Below are positions 1 to 8,489 of a DNA stretch of 64,000 nucleotides, piece after piece. Position 1 is the stretch's first letter. Every line of letters starts with the position of its first letter. The position numbers and the translations under genes were made by a program. This DNA is from Lachnospiraceae bacterium (GTDB lineage: Bacteria; Bacillota; Clostridia; Lachnospirales; Lachnospiraceae), in contig CAJTCH010000006.1 of assembly GCA_910574715.1 (NCBI GenBank), forward strand, positions 93,435-157,434, read 5' to 3'. The notes beneath the pieces were generated by a model. It did not search any database. It was not told the origin of the DNA and saw only the letters and a list, made by a program, of their open reading frames with translations.

Positions 1-102
1 CACCGGCAGGGAAAAGATCAGACATAAAAGATTCAGCTTTATCAAATCAAAGATCCTTGATATAACCTGCGCAAGCTTCCCGTCCACATCAAAAAAGCCC
101 AT
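1..102 (-). CDS. YesL-like (DUF624) membrane protein, N-terminal fragment
   Basis: Only the first 34 codons lie in the window; the gene runs off the left edge. Read on the minus strand from the ATG at 100-102, the peptide begins MGFFDVDGK and passes into a hydrophobic stretch (LIKLNLLCLIFSLPV), the pattern of DUF624/YesL proteins. These are small integral membrane proteins of unknown mechanism, often near carbohydrate ABC importers. A purine-rich ribosome site (AAAGGGTGG) precedes the ATG, which supports the start. Family assignment rests on a short N-terminus only. Confidence 0.6.
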   Translation of the reverse strand, partial: MGFFDVDGKLAQVISRIFDLIKLNLLCLIFSLPV

Positions 103-538
103 ACTCAACCACCCTTTTTGTTTTACAATAGCATAGCCTTATCTTCCGGTGCAATCATAAAATCTGACACCGGCATGGCCTGGGCTTTGCGATTTTCCTA
201 TTTTCCTATTTTAATGCAACGGCAGCATTTATTTTCTTCAATGTCTTTCTGTCGCTAAAATATTATTTTAGTGTCGTGTACAGCTTTATACTTAAACAGG
301 TTGCCTGTTTCCTTTTTATGTCTATAATATTTCGCGAAAATGCCTGCCAGTATCAATCTTTATCATTTCGGGAATCCCCTGTACAGCATTCGCTTCTGCC
401 TTCGCTGCCGTAAATCATTTCCCCAATTTATCGAACGTTTTCCTGTAAAACAGACAGCGTTTCTGCAATTTTTTCACCTATAGTATCTTGAGTATGTGTT
501 ACAGCCCGATTTCTTTATCACTTTAAAGCAACACAGAA
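103..538. other. Non-coding interval between divergent yesL-like gene and tyrA
   Basis: No credible gene was found. The stretch is AT-rich and must hold the promoter of the yesL-like gene. A small perfect inverted repeat, CTAAAAT-ATT-ATTTTAG, lies at 255-271 and could be a protein-binding site. CCGGTG and CACCGG at 146-151 and 168-173 could form a weak hairpin. Nothing else stands out. Confidence 0.4.
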
Positions 539-567
539 TTGACAAAAACTCATTTCATAGGTACAAT
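539..567 (+). promoter_or_regulatory. Sigma-A promoter of tyrA-aroA
   Basis: A consensus -35 TTGACA (539-544) is followed after exactly 17 bases by TACAAT (562-567). The tyrA ATG is about 30 bases downstream, preceded by AAAGGAGAT at 587-595. This is one of the best-matching promoters in the window. Confidence 0.8.
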
Positions 568-599
568 AGAGTATCATCTATATTTCAAAGGAGATACCT

Positions 600-1694
600 A
601 TGAACCATAAAATCGGCTTTATCGGCTTAGGTCTCATCGGCGGCTCGATCGCCAGGGCAGTCCGGCAGTATTTCCCCGATTACGAGATCGTAGCCTTCGA
701 TAAGAATAAAGAAACTCTGGCCCTGGCAACCCAGGAGTCCGTAATCGACGTTGCAGCAACAACCATAGACGACAATTTCCGCAATTGCCGTTACCTCTTC
801 CTGTGCGCTCCCGTCTCTTACAATACAGCGTACCTAAGGCAGATCCGAGAATATCTTCACGACGACTGTATTCTGACCGACGTAGGGAGTGTGAAGACCA
901 ATATCCACAAGGAAGTAGAAGCCTTAGGAATCGAACGTTATTTTATCGGCGGGCATCCCATGGCCGGTTCAGAAAAAAGCGGTTACATCAACTCTAGGGC
1001 TATGCTGATCGAAAATGCATACTTTGTGCTGACCCCTACCAATAAAGTTTCTGCGGAAAAGATAGCACGCTATGAAAAATTCGTCCAGGATCTTCACGCT
1101 ATACCGGTTCTTCTGGATCATCAGGAGCATGACTATGTGACAGGAACCATCAGCCATCTTCCGCATATTATCGCGTCAAGTCTGGTAAACTTCGTTCGGG
1201 ATACGGATACCAGGGATGAACTGATGAAGAACCTTGCGGCCGGAGGCTTCAAAGACATTACAAGGATCGCCTCCTCCTCACCGACCATGTGGCAGCATAT
1301 CTGCCTGAAGAACAAGGAGAATATCTCCCGTATTCTCGACTCCTATATCCAGTTTTTAAGCCGCGCCAGGAAGCTGATCGATCAGGAAGACGAACAGGGG
1401 ATCTACCGCATGTTTGATACTGCAAGAAACTACCGAAACGCCATTCCCTCGTCATCTGCCGGTCCGATCAAGAAGGCATACGAGGTCTATTGCGATATTA
1501 TAGATGAAGCAGGCGGGATCGCGGCAATCGCTACTATCCTAGCTTCCAACAATCTGAATCTTAAGAATATCGGAATTGTAAATAACAGAGAATTTGAAGA
1601 AGGGGTTCTGCGAATAGAATTCTACGACGAGGCGTCTTCTAAGAAGGCCGCAGAGATTCTGCAGAAATTCAGGTATATTGTATATGAGCGTTAA
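600..1694 (+). CDS. tyrA: Prephenate dehydrogenase with C-terminal ACT domain
   Basis: NAD(P)-dependent oxidative decarboxylation of prephenate to 4-hydroxyphenylpyruvate, in cytosolic tyrosine synthesis. The protein (364 aa) opens with a Rossmann dinucleotide motif, GLGLIGGSIARA near residues 9-20. It carries the family signature GGHPMAGSEKSG near residue 120 and an ATxSHLPH-like stretch (TGTISHLPHIIA). The last ~70 residues resemble an ACT domain, usually the site of tyrosine feedback. The start is set by a strong ribosome site and the promoter just upstream. The 3' end overlaps the aroA start, so the two are probably translationally coupled. Confidence 0.95.
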   Translation: MNHKIGFIGLGLIGGSIARAVRQYFPDYEIVAFDKNKETLALATQESVIDVAATTIDDNFRNCRYLFLCAPVSYNTAYLRQIREYLHDDCILTDVGSVKTNIHKEVEALGIERYFIGGHPMAGSEKSGYINSRAMLIENAYFVLTPTNKVSAEKIARYEKFVQDLHAIPVLLDHQEHDYVTGTISHLPHIIASSLVNFVRDTDTRDELMKNLAAGGFKDITRIASSSPTMWQHICLKNKENISRILDSYIQFLSRARKLIDQEDEQGIYRMFDTARNYRNAIPSSSAGPIKKAYEVYCDIIDEAGGIAAIATILASNNLNLKNIGIVNNREFEEGVLRIEFYDEASSKKAAEILQKFRYIVYER

Positions 1695-2988
1695 AAGTAT
1701 TTATCCAAGAATCGGACTGAAAGGCGAGCTCACGATTCCGGGCGACAAGTCTATCTCCCACAGAAGCATCATGTTCGGCGCCGTCGCACGCGGGACTACG
1801 AAAATCACGAATTTCCTGAAAGGCGCGGACTGCCTGTCTACCATCGCCTGTTTTCGAAGTATGGGAATCAGGATCACTGAAGATACCGGCAGCATCATCG
1901 TACACGGCCAGGGACTTCGGGGATTATCTGCCCCACAGGGGACCTTAGATGTGGGGAACAGCGGAACGACTACAAGGCTTATGTCGGGCATCCTGTCGGG
2001 ACAATCCTTTTCCTCTGTGATGTCCGGGGACGAATCCCTAAACTCCCGTCCTATGGGACGGATCATCAAACCGCTTACCGATATGGGCGCACAGATCGCA
2101 AGCGTACACGGCAATAACTGCGCCCCTCTTAAGATTACGCCTGGTAAGCTTCACGGTATTCACTATCAGTCGCCGGTCGCCTCCGCCCAGGTCAAATCCG
2201 CCGTCCTTCTTGCAGGACTCTACGCTGATGGCGAGACTTCCGTGACCGAACCGGCTCTCTCCCGCAACCACACGGAACTGATGCTCCGAAGCTTTGGCGC
2301 CGATATCTCTTCGAAGCTTCACGAAGACGGGAGCGCGACCGCACGCATTCAGCCCTGCCGGGAGCTCTACGGGCAAACGATCCAGGTTCCCGGAGATATC
2401 TCATCGGCAGCGTATTTTATAGCCGCCGGACTTCTCATTCCCGGCTCCGAACTGCTCATCAGGAACGTAGGAACCAATCCAACCCGTGCGGGAATCCTTA
2501 AGGTCTGTGAAGCCATGGGGGCAGATATTACTTATCTGAACAGTAAAAATACGGATTCCAGGGCCGGGGAACCGACCGCAGATATCCTTGTCCGCTATAG
2601 CCGGCTTCACGGTACTGTTATCGGCGGCAGCCTGATCCCGGCGCTGATCGACGAGATCCCGGTCATTGCCGTGATGGCGGCCTGCGCAAATGGTACGACA
2701 GTCATCAAAGACGCCGCGGAATTAAAGGTGAAGGAGACGAACCGGATCGATACTGTCACAGAAAACTTACGGGCAATGGGCGCTGACATTACCCCCACGG
2801 ATGACGGAATGATCATAGAAGGCGGCGCAGCTCTTCGCGGCGCACGAATCAAGAGCCGTCTGGATCACCGCATTGCCATGGCATTCGCGATCGCCGGCCT
2901 GATCGCCGGCGGCGAAACCGCGATTGAAGACAGTCAGTGCGTAGACGTCTCTTACCCTGAATTCTTCGCGACGCTAAACTCGATATAG
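1684..2988 (+). CDS. aroA: 3-phosphoshikimate 1-carboxyvinyltransferase (EPSP synthase)
   Basis: Joins shikimate-3-phosphate and phosphoenolpyruvate to EPSP, the sixth shikimate-pathway step. The 434-aa product has the family hallmarks: GDKSISHR near the N-terminus, LDVGNSGTTTRL (PEP-binding loop), RPMGRIIKPL, and the C-terminal DHRIAMAFA. An in-frame TTG lies two codons upstream, but the ATG at 1684 is preferred. It overlaps the end of tyrA by 11 bases, with only a weak ribosome site (TTCAGG), which suggests coupling. GDKSISH rather than the class I GNAGTAMR-type loop resembles class II (glyphosate-tolerant) enzymes of Firmicutes; that is a family inference. A terminator follows. Confidence 0.96.
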   Translation: MSVKSIYPRIGLKGELTIPGDKSISHRSIMFGAVARGTTKITNFLKGADCLSTIACFRSMGIRITEDTGSIIVHGQGLRGLSAPQGTLDVGNSGTTTRLMSGILSGQSFSSVMSGDESLNSRPMGRIIKPLTDMGAQIASVHGNNCAPLKITPGKLHGIHYQSPVASAQVKSAVLLAGLYADGETSVTEPALSRNHTELMLRSFGADISSKLHEDGSATARIQPCRELYGQTIQVPGDISSAAYFIAAGLLIPGSELLIRNVGTNPTRAGILKVCEAMGADITYLNSKNTDSRAGEPTADILVRYSRLHGTVIGGSLIPALIDEIPVIAVMAACANGTTVIKDAAELKVKETNRIDTVTENLRAMGADITPTDDGMIIEGGAALRGARIKSRLDHRIAMAFAIAGLIAGGETAIEDSQCVDVSYPEFFATLNSI

Positions 2989-3035
2989 AGAGCGGCGGCA
3001 AATCCGCCCTCTTTTATTATCTTCTTTTATATATC

Positions 3036-3067
3036 AAAAAAGCTGCCGCACACGGCGGCAGCTTTTT
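3036..3067. terminator. Bidirectional terminator between aroA and the chemotaxis-type gene
   Basis: A perfect 8-bp stem, GCTGCCGC (3042-3049) and GCGGCAGC (3055-3062), encloses the loop ACACG. It is flanked by an A-run on the left and a T-run on the right, so it can terminate transcription from both converging units. A weaker GC hairpin lies just upstream at about 2987-3014. Confidence 0.9.
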
Positions 3068-3072
3068 CCCTT

Positions 3073-4020
3073 TTATTCCTGTGAAGAAGTATAGTCCTTC
3101 ACGATCGGCGGGATCTGAGACAGCATATTATCCACATCCTCGAACATGGTACTCTTCGTCGTTCCAAGCTTTCCGGCCTTATTGATATGCTGAACGACCT
3201 CCTGATACTGATTCTTGATCTGATCGAAGAATCCGCACAAAACCTGAAGAGCTGATTTGGACTGATCGATCACACCGGAGATCTCCCTATGTACGCCTGT
3301 TGCTCCCTCCGCGGACTGCGTGATCTCATCAAACATCTCGTAAGTTTCCCGAACCTTATTAAGACTCTCGCCAAGAGCATTCTCAGAAGTCGTGATACTG
3401 CTGTTAAGCTGGTCCGTTCCCTTCTCTACCTCCTGGATTCCCAGATCCACCTCTCCGGTCAGATCCTTGATCTCGTCGGCAAGCTTCTTGACCTCCACTG
3501 CCACAACCGCAAAGCCCTTGCCCTGCTCTCCGGCGCGTGCAGCCTCGATGGAAGCGTTGATCGCAAGAATATTCGTCTGATCGGCAATGGATATGATCTT
3601 ATCCGTACACCGTTTGATCCTCTCTACTGCCTTCTGCAGATCTTCGAAGGTAGTCTCCATCTCATTGAAATATTTTGCAACCTGCTCGGAGCTGTTCCTT
3701 AATTCCTCCACACCGTCCTGCGCACGGGTCACCGATTGGGCAATCGTATCCTTCACCGTCTCAAACTCACCGGAGACCTGCTCGATGCTTGTGAAATTCT
3801 CACCAAAATCCAGAAGCCTTCCCTGAAACTCTTCTCCCTCTCTGACAACAGCCCCAAAAGAAGTCTCGATCTCATTCAATTCCCACAGAGAATCTACTTC
3901 CTTTTGCACCATCTCTTTGTGATAATCCTTCAAACTGCTCATTACGTGCAATATCGGATACAGATTGTTCTCATTCTCGGATACTGTACGGACCTCCTGC
4001 TTATTCCTTTTCCAAAACAC
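3073..4020 (-). CDS. Soluble methyl-accepting chemotaxis-type signalling protein
   Basis: A cytosolic signalling protein without any membrane segment. Its middle holds the conserved chemoreceptor hairpin tip (ADQTNILAINASIEAARAGE followed by GKGFAVVAVEVKKLA), the region that contacts CheA/CheW. Long coiled-coil segments lie on either side, and the N-terminal ~60 residues are of no known fold. I place the start at the GTG at 4018-4020, with AAGGGGG nine bases upstream. An alternative TTG at 4047 overlaps the FIST gene stop and has no ribosome site. It is the last gene of the hydrogenase-phosphatase-FIST cluster and is probably co-transcribed with the FIST gene. Confidence 0.85.
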   Translation of the reverse strand: MFWKRNKQEVRTVSENENNLYPILHVMSSLKDYHKEMVQKEVDSLWELNEIETSFGAVVREGEEFQGRLLDFGENFTSIEQVSGEFETVKDTIAQSVTRAQDGVEELRNSSEQVAKYFNEMETTFEDLQKAVERIKRCTDKIISIADQTNILAINASIEAARAGEQGKGFAVVAVEVKKLADEIKDLTGEVDLGIQEVEKGTDQLNSSITTSENALGESLNKVRETYEMFDEITQSAEGATGVHREISGVIDQSKSALQVLCGFFDQIKNQYQEVVQHINKAGKLGTTKSTMFEDVDNMLSQIPPIVKDYTSSQE

Positions 4021-4039
4021 CTTGCTCTTCCCCCTTCTT

Positions 4040-5095
4040 CTATTCAAATACCACGCAAGTCATAGACTGGTTCACAAAACGATTATTATAATGCTCTCCG
4101 TATCCCACAAGACCCGCATGATTTCCCAATCTTCCCATCTCGTTCAGATACTCCTGCATATAATTATTCTGTGTAAACAACAGATACCGGAAGAGGCAAT
4201 TCACTGAGAATACCGCTGAAACTCTGGAAAAATCCTGCTTTATCGTCCGAATCGTATCATTTACGATCGCTCTGTAGTCGCCAAGTTCCAACAACACAAG
4301 AACGTCGGAATCGTTGACCTGCCTGAAACAGGTCAGCGCATCGCCCTTTACCTCCTTGATCGATACAATGCAGGTATCGTCTCCATTCAATTTGCCGAAC
4401 GGGTTCTGGAAGGTCCGCGTCGTGATCTCCTGCTCCGTCACATGAAGAATGTCCTGATAGACCTGCCTTGCCGGCTTGCCGTTCAGCGCGCCGATCACAT
4501 AGTTGGCCTTATCCGTCTGTGAGGCGATAAACCTGTGATTCTTCATCTGATGATAAATATTCTCCTTATATGCTTTCACCCGGCCGCCCTGATTCTTCAC
4601 CAGCGCATAAGCTACAGCATCTTCATAGATCTGTCCGTTGGCAGACACCTTGCCCGCATCACCGGTACCGCCGACCAAAGATATATCTCTACGCTTCAGT
4701 ACAGAATAGATCGTCGTCAGCACGCACGCGTCGTTGCCGGAACAAAAATCAATGCAGACCGTGTCGTTATGGGAACCTCTTATACTATTCACATCCTTCT
4801 CCAGACGCTCGATATACCTGACAGGCATGACGGATACTTTCTCCAGAACGTTGGTAACTGCGCTTACTCCGTCTGAAAATGCGACCACGCCTACCCCCTT
4901 CTCCACTATCTTCGTATCATAACTCATACCGATACACCCGATACTTGGAACTCCGGGAAATATCTCCTCCAATTCCTTTACATGTGCTTCAAACTGATCG
5001 CTGTTAGACATCAGCATCAGAAGCTGCGGGTTGCTGATCCCACGGACCGCTTCTTTTAAATTTCCATTATGGCTTTTACCAAAAATCTGTCTCAT
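4040..5095 (-). CDS. FIST-domain sensory protein
   Basis: The 351-aa protein has the layout of FIST N plus FIST C sensor proteins. The N-terminal half contains the repeated hydrophobic/GG pattern (FPGVPSIGCIG, ISLVGGTGDAG). The C-terminal half ends with the family-like stretch GLVGYGEHYNNRFVNQSMT, where FIST proteins usually read FGxxGEF. FIST domains are thought to bind small ligands, possibly amino acids; that is a family prediction. The start is the ATG at 5093-5095, preceded by GAGGA eight bases upstream; a longer 376-aa reading lacks a ribosome site. It lies between the SpoIIE-like phosphatase and the chemotaxis-type protein and has its own promoter. Confidence 0.85.
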   Translation of the reverse strand: MRQIFGKSHNGNLKEAVRGISNPQLLMLMSNSDQFEAHVKELEEIFPGVPSIGCIGMSYDTKIVEKGVGVVAFSDGVSAVTNVLEKVSVMPVRYIERLEKDVNSIRGSHNDTVCIDFCSGNDACVLTTIYSVLKRRDISLVGGTGDAGKVSANGQIYEDAVAYALVKNQGGRVKAYKENIYHQMKNHRFIASQTDKANYVIGALNGKPARQVYQDILHVTEQEITTRTFQNPFGKLNGDDTCIVSIKEVKGDALTCFRQVNDSDVLVLLELGDYRAIVNDTIRTIKQDFSRVSAVFSVNCLFRYLLFTQNNYMQEYLNEMGRLGNHAGLVGYGEHYNNRFVNQSMTCVVFE

Positions 5096-5141
5096 TATGT
5101 AGTCCTCGTTCTTTCCTTCTTTTAACACAAAACGTGATTTT

Positions 5142-5170
5142 ATTATATGGGATATGAATATATACGTCAA
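5142..5170 (-). promoter_or_regulatory. Internal sigma-A promoter ahead of the FIST gene
   Basis: On the minus strand, -35 TTGACG (complement of 5165-5170), a 17-base spacer, and a perfect -10 TATAAT (complement of 5142-5147). It would give the FIST and chemotaxis-type genes expression independent of the upstream hydrogenase promoter. Confidence 0.75.
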
Positions 5171-5194
5171 TCATTTTTCATATATGGACACACG

Positions 5195-6367
5195 TTAATA
5201 GTATTTTATATTCACAGCCTTGCCCAGATGCTCCACGCATTCCTTTAACTGTTCCACCAGATTCATCCTGACGCTTAAGTCAAAGGGAAGGTTTGAATTC
5301 TTATGCGCCACGTTCATCGCCTTTCCGACGAAGAGATTCAGCTGTGTACATTCTTCAATGATCAGCTTCGCAAGCTTCGCCGCGCCGTTGTCCGCGTCCA
5401 GCTCATCGAAGAAAGCCTCGTCAAACTCGTCCTGCTCATACCGCTTCAAAAGCCCCAGCGACTTCCCTATAGTCAAAACGCCCTCCGTGACAAGATCCAG
5501 CCCTTCTATGGAGGCGGTCGGCGGGACCGTCGGATCAGCGTAATTCACGGAAGTAACGATCTCCCGTTTCAACACTCTCGACGTGATGTTGGCGCTGGTA
5601 CCGCCGCAGACTACCTTAAGGCCCTCCTGTTTCATAAAATCACGCACGACCCTCTCGTCATCCTCCTTGTGTGTCGGAGGCCCGGTGAATATATTCACGA
5701 TCCGCCGCTCGATCACTCTGGCTACCGCCACCGTCGTATCGTCTCCCGGCTTGTTCCCATACAGATCGTCGCATAGCTGGCTCAGCATTGCCGCAAGGCG
5801 GGAAGCCGATAGCGTCTGCCTCGTACACTTCAGCGTATAGTCAGCCATATCCTTCCAGGTCCACCCAAGGTTCATAAGTTCTCCTTCGCCGGCCCAGATC
5901 ACCCCGTCGCTCATTAACACAAAACAATCCTTAAGACACACGTTAAAACGATATTCACGGATATTCTTCCCCTCGATCACCCGCTCCTCATACGGATAAT
6001 CTACGATCTTCCCGTCCCTTACAAAGATACACTGAGGGTTGTCAAACTCAACCAGATACGCCTCACCGTTATGGAAGATCTGCAGGATACTGAACGTAGC
6101 ATAGGCCACCTCCCTGACCTTGCAGACCGGAAGCGTCTTCGCAATAGTCTCAACACAAGACTCTATCGCCGCACCTTCCAGAAACATAGTCCCCAGTATC
6201 TTAGAAGTCAGCGTCGCCAGAATATTCGCCTTAACCCCGCTTCCCATCCCGTCCGCCAGGATCACGATCTCCGAATCCTTTGTCTTCAATATCTCTACCT
6301 TATCCCCGCACAGCTCCTCTCCGTGCTTGTTCAGGCTCTTCCAGGATATATCTACACTCACACTCAT
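5195..6367 (-). CDS. SpoIIE-like PP2C-family protein phosphatase with C-terminal extension
   Basis: The first ~220 residues form a SpoIIE/PP2C-type serine phosphatase. Metal-site motifs are VILADGMGSG near residue 36, VLMSDGV near residue 150, and DDTTVAVARV near residue 205. The last ~170 residues (after NIFTGPPTHKEDDERVV) are a second domain common behind such phosphatases in Clostridia, of unknown role. No membrane segment is visible. The start at ATG 6365-6367 has AGAGGAAG upstream and sits two bases from the hydrogenase stop, indicating tight coupling. Its likely job is to pass the hydrogenase sensor state on by dephosphorylating a partner; that partner is not identifiable here. Confidence 0.88.
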   Translation of the reverse strand: MSVSVDISWKSLNKHGEELCGDKVEILKTKDSEIVILADGMGSGVKANILATLTSKILGTMFLEGAAIESCVETIAKTLPVCKVREVAYATFSILQIFHNGEAYLVEFDNPQCIFVRDGKIVDYPYEERVIEGKNIREYRFNVCLKDCFVLMSDGVIWAGEGELMNLGWTWKDMADYTLKCTRQTLSASRLAAMLSQLCDDLYGNKPGDDTTVAVARVIERRIVNIFTGPPTHKEDDERVVRDFMKQEGLKVVCGGTSANITSRVLKREIVTSVNYADPTVPPTASIEGLDLVTEGVLTIGKSLGLLKRYEQDEFDEAFFDELDADNGAAKLAKLIIEECTQLNLFVGKAMNVAHKNSNLPFDLSVRMNLVEQLKECVEHLGKAVNIKYY

Positions 6368-6368
6368 A

Positions 6369-8081
6369 CTATTCTTCCTCTTCAAACAGGATCGAATCAC
6401 GAAGCTTCGACAAGGTCACCTTTGTCTCTGCCGTAGTCTCTCCTAAGAGCCCTGCGATCTCCTGGGCTACCATCATCTGCTTATCGATAACCTTCTGCGC
6501 CATCTCGACCGTCTCCATCTTCAGGTTATAGTGCTGCTCTTTGGCCTTCTCTTCCTTCGTAATATCCTGATAGGTCACAAGAACAGAATCCAGACTGTCA
6601 ATATAGATGATCGTCTCCACCACCTTAAGCTTCACGGTGTCCAGACTCAGCTTCTTATGGATGATCTGCTGCCTGGTCGCCAGAACCTCCGCAATGTCGC
6701 TGTCGTCTATGAATTCAAAGATATAGCGCTCCAACGCCTCCTCCCTGGATACTCCCAGCATCTCCATAGCCTTCTTGTTGCACTCCCGGATCCTCATATC
6801 CTTATCAACGATCATGATCATGCTCGGCGTCACATCCATGACAATGTTCGACATAGATTCCGCCTGTGCAAGTGCATACGGAAGGCACATACCTATCTCT
6901 GCCTTCTTCTGGAAGACCGCCGCCGCCTTCGCACGGCAGGTAGCGTACCCGCAGGCGCCGCAGTTCAGCTCGTCCTCTTTCGTGTACTTGCCCATAGCGT
7001 GCAGAACCTCCTGCATCTCCCGGTCAGACGGCTGCTTATCGACAACGCGGCGGTCGATGAATACCTTGCGCAGATTCAAAGTCCCTCCATCGATCCCCTC
7101 GGCCTCTTCTCTGTGCATCACCTGTTTCTCAATATCCATCTTCGCACGGATCAAGGACTGATGCCACTTGTCGGAAGCCGGGCCCTTGATGCATCCGCCC
7201 TCACAGACATTTACCTCGAAGAAGCAATTCCTGGTCCCGCCCTTCTCTAATTCTGCAAATAACTCCATACAGCTCTTAAGGCCGTCGATATGTACCTTAT
7301 AGTACCCGTCGTCCTCCGTACCCGCAAGGACAGACTGGATCACTCCTCCGCTGATCGGGTAGAGCTGATTCACCCTGGGGCTTGGATTCCCCGCCGGCAG
7401 ATCAGCACAGCGATGAATATCGATTCCTTCCGAAGCCCACCACTTCGTAATCTCTTCAAATGTCAGGATCGCGTCGACCGCTCCCCTTACGCGCTCGTCC
7501 CCGACAGCCTCTTCCTTCTTCGCAATACACGGCCCTAAGAACACAACCTTCACATCTTCGCCGTAAATACTCTTGATCAGGCGTCCATGAGCGATCATAG
7601 GCGATACTACCGGCGCCATCATAGACACCAGCGACGGATAATACTTCTCGATCAGATCATTGACGCTCGGGCAGCATGTAGTAATGATATTCGTCATCTG
7701 TCCGTCCCGAAGGAGATTCCCGTATTCCTTCGTGACAAGCGCCGCACCCTCCGCCGTCTCGCGGACCTCATAGAATCCCAGACGTTTGAGCGCATCCACG
7801 ACCTGTCCCGGCCTGTCATATTCCAACACGCCGAGATAGGAAGGAGCTATGGAGATGACCACCTTCATCCCCTGCTTCAGATACCCTTTTACCCGATCCA
7901 TATCGCTTGCGAATGTCTTCGCATTCTGCGGACAGACCTCCAGACAGTGTCCGCAGTTAATGCAGTGATCCTTCATGATGTGCGCCTGCTCATTCTCGAC
8001 CGAGATCGCCTTCACCTCGCAATTGCGCACACACTTGTAACAATGCCTGCAGCTTGCATCCCTAAAATCAATAACCCGCAT
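6369..8081 (-). CDS. hydS: Sensory FeFe hydrogenase with PAS domain (group C, HydS-type)
   Basis: A 570-aa putative H2 sensor. Two 4Fe-4S ferredoxin motifs use Cys11/14/17/21 and Cys40/43/46/50. The H-cluster motifs follow: TTCCPS (residues 134-139), GPCIAKKEE (183-191) and EVNVCEGGC (289-297). These supply the four expected ligands (Cys136 or 137, 185, 293, 297). A further 4Fe-4S domain, CGACGYATC with Cys399, lies near 374-399, and a PAS domain spans about 405-510. The family keeps the catalytic centre but adds a PAS output in place of the electron-transfer partners of catalytic enzymes. AGGAGG precedes the ATG. It heads a minus-strand cluster with a phosphatase, FIST and chemotaxis-type protein. 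Confidence 0.93.
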   Translation of the reverse strand: MRVIDFRDASCRHCYKCVRNCEVKAISVENEQAHIMKDHCINCGHCLEVCPQNAKTFASDMDRVKGYLKQGMKVVISIAPSYLGVLEYDRPGQVVDALKRLGFYEVRETAEGAALVTKEYGNLLRDGQMTNIITTCCPSVNDLIEKYYPSLVSMMAPVVSPMIAHGRLIKSIYGEDVKVVFLGPCIAKKEEAVGDERVRGAVDAILTFEEITKWWASEGIDIHRCADLPAGNPSPRVNQLYPISGGVIQSVLAGTEDDGYYKVHIDGLKSCMELFAELEKGGTRNCFFEVNVCEGGCIKGPASDKWHQSLIRAKMDIEKQVMHREEAEGIDGGTLNLRKVFIDRRVVDKQPSDREMQEVLHAMGKYTKEDELNCGACGYATCRAKAAAVFQKKAEIGMCLPYALAQAESMSNIVMDVTPSMIMIVDKDMRIRECNKKAMEMLGVSREEALERYIFEFIDDSDIAEVLATRQQIIHKKLSLDTVKLKVVETIIYIDSLDSVLVTYQDITKEEKAKEQHYNLKMETVEMAQKVIDKQMMVAQEIAGLLGETTAETKVTLSKLRDSILFEEEE

Positions 8082-8111
8082 CTTCTCGCCTCCTGTACCA
8101 TTACTCCCCTA

Positions 8112-8140
8112 ATTATAACAAAATGTGCATACCCTCACAA
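8112..8140 (-). promoter_or_regulatory. Sigma-A promoter of the sensory hydrogenase operon
   Basis: Minus strand: -35 TTGTGA (complement of 8135-8140), 17-base spacer, -10 TATAAT (complement of 8112-8117). The hydrogenase ATG follows about 30 bases downstream. Confidence 0.7.
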
Positions 8141-8178
8141 GTTATTCCGGCTTTAACTTTTATCTTAACTTTTATTCA

Positions 8179-8355
8179 TTACGTCTGTTGATGCAGTATC
8201 GCAATTATTCTGCAATCTTTGCAGATCTCTATATAAGCGTTTCCTTCCATCCCCTCCAACACAGTATCCCATTGGATCTGTGCGAGATATTTCATATGCT
8301 GCTTCGGCTATCTGTCCGCATTGCCTGCATTTTTCGCTTCCCTCGTTATGCTCAT
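8179..8355 (-). pseudogene. Small ORF interrupted by one amber codon, upstream of hydS
   Basis: Starting at ATG 8353-8355, which has a strong GGAAGGAGAG ribosome site, one frame gives MSITREAKNAGNADR, then TAG at 8308-8310. The same frame continues PKQH-MKYLAQIQWDTVLEG... for 42 more codons to TAA at 8179-8181. The second half contains a CKDC motif and looks protein-like. Either a 15-residue leader peptide, a recently broken ~58-codon gene, or a recoded TAG is possible. A competing frame over the same DNA (8165-8458) reads CRQCGQIAEAAYEIS and cannot be fully excluded. I do not recognise the family. Confidence 0.35.
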
Positions 8356-8390
8356 ATTTCGGCTCTCCTTCCAAACTCTCTATGAACACT

Positions 8391-8419
8391 ATTTTAAAGC
8401 AATATAATGATATATTCAA
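8391..8419 (-). promoter_or_regulatory. Promoter of the amber-interrupted small ORF
   Basis: Minus strand: -35 TTGAAT (complement of 8414-8419), 17-base spacer, -10 TAAAAT (complement of 8391-8396). It lies about 35 bases before the small ORF start at 8355, and no clear terminator separates it from hydS. Confidence 0.55.
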
Positions 8420-8449
8420 TGGTATTATGAAAAAGCTGCATATGAAACA

Positions 8450-8468
8450 GGCGGTCATTGCGACCGCC
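8450..8468 (-). terminator. Hairpin after the substrate-binding protein gene
   Basis: A perfect 7-bp stem, GGCGGTC / GACCGCC around ATTGC, lies 22 bases past the stop of the substrate-binding protein gene. The following T-run is weak (TGTTTC), so termination may be incomplete. Confidence 0.5.
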
Positions 8469-8489
8469 CCTAAAAATCAAATCGATATC

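Noticed and set aside
8165..8458. A 97-codon minus-strand frame with CRQCGQIAEAAYEIS over the same DNA as the amber-interrupted ORF
   Set aside because: It has no start with a ribosome site in frame and its first part lies over the promoter. Its codon third positions look less coding-like than the amber-containing frame. It is kept only as an alternative reading.
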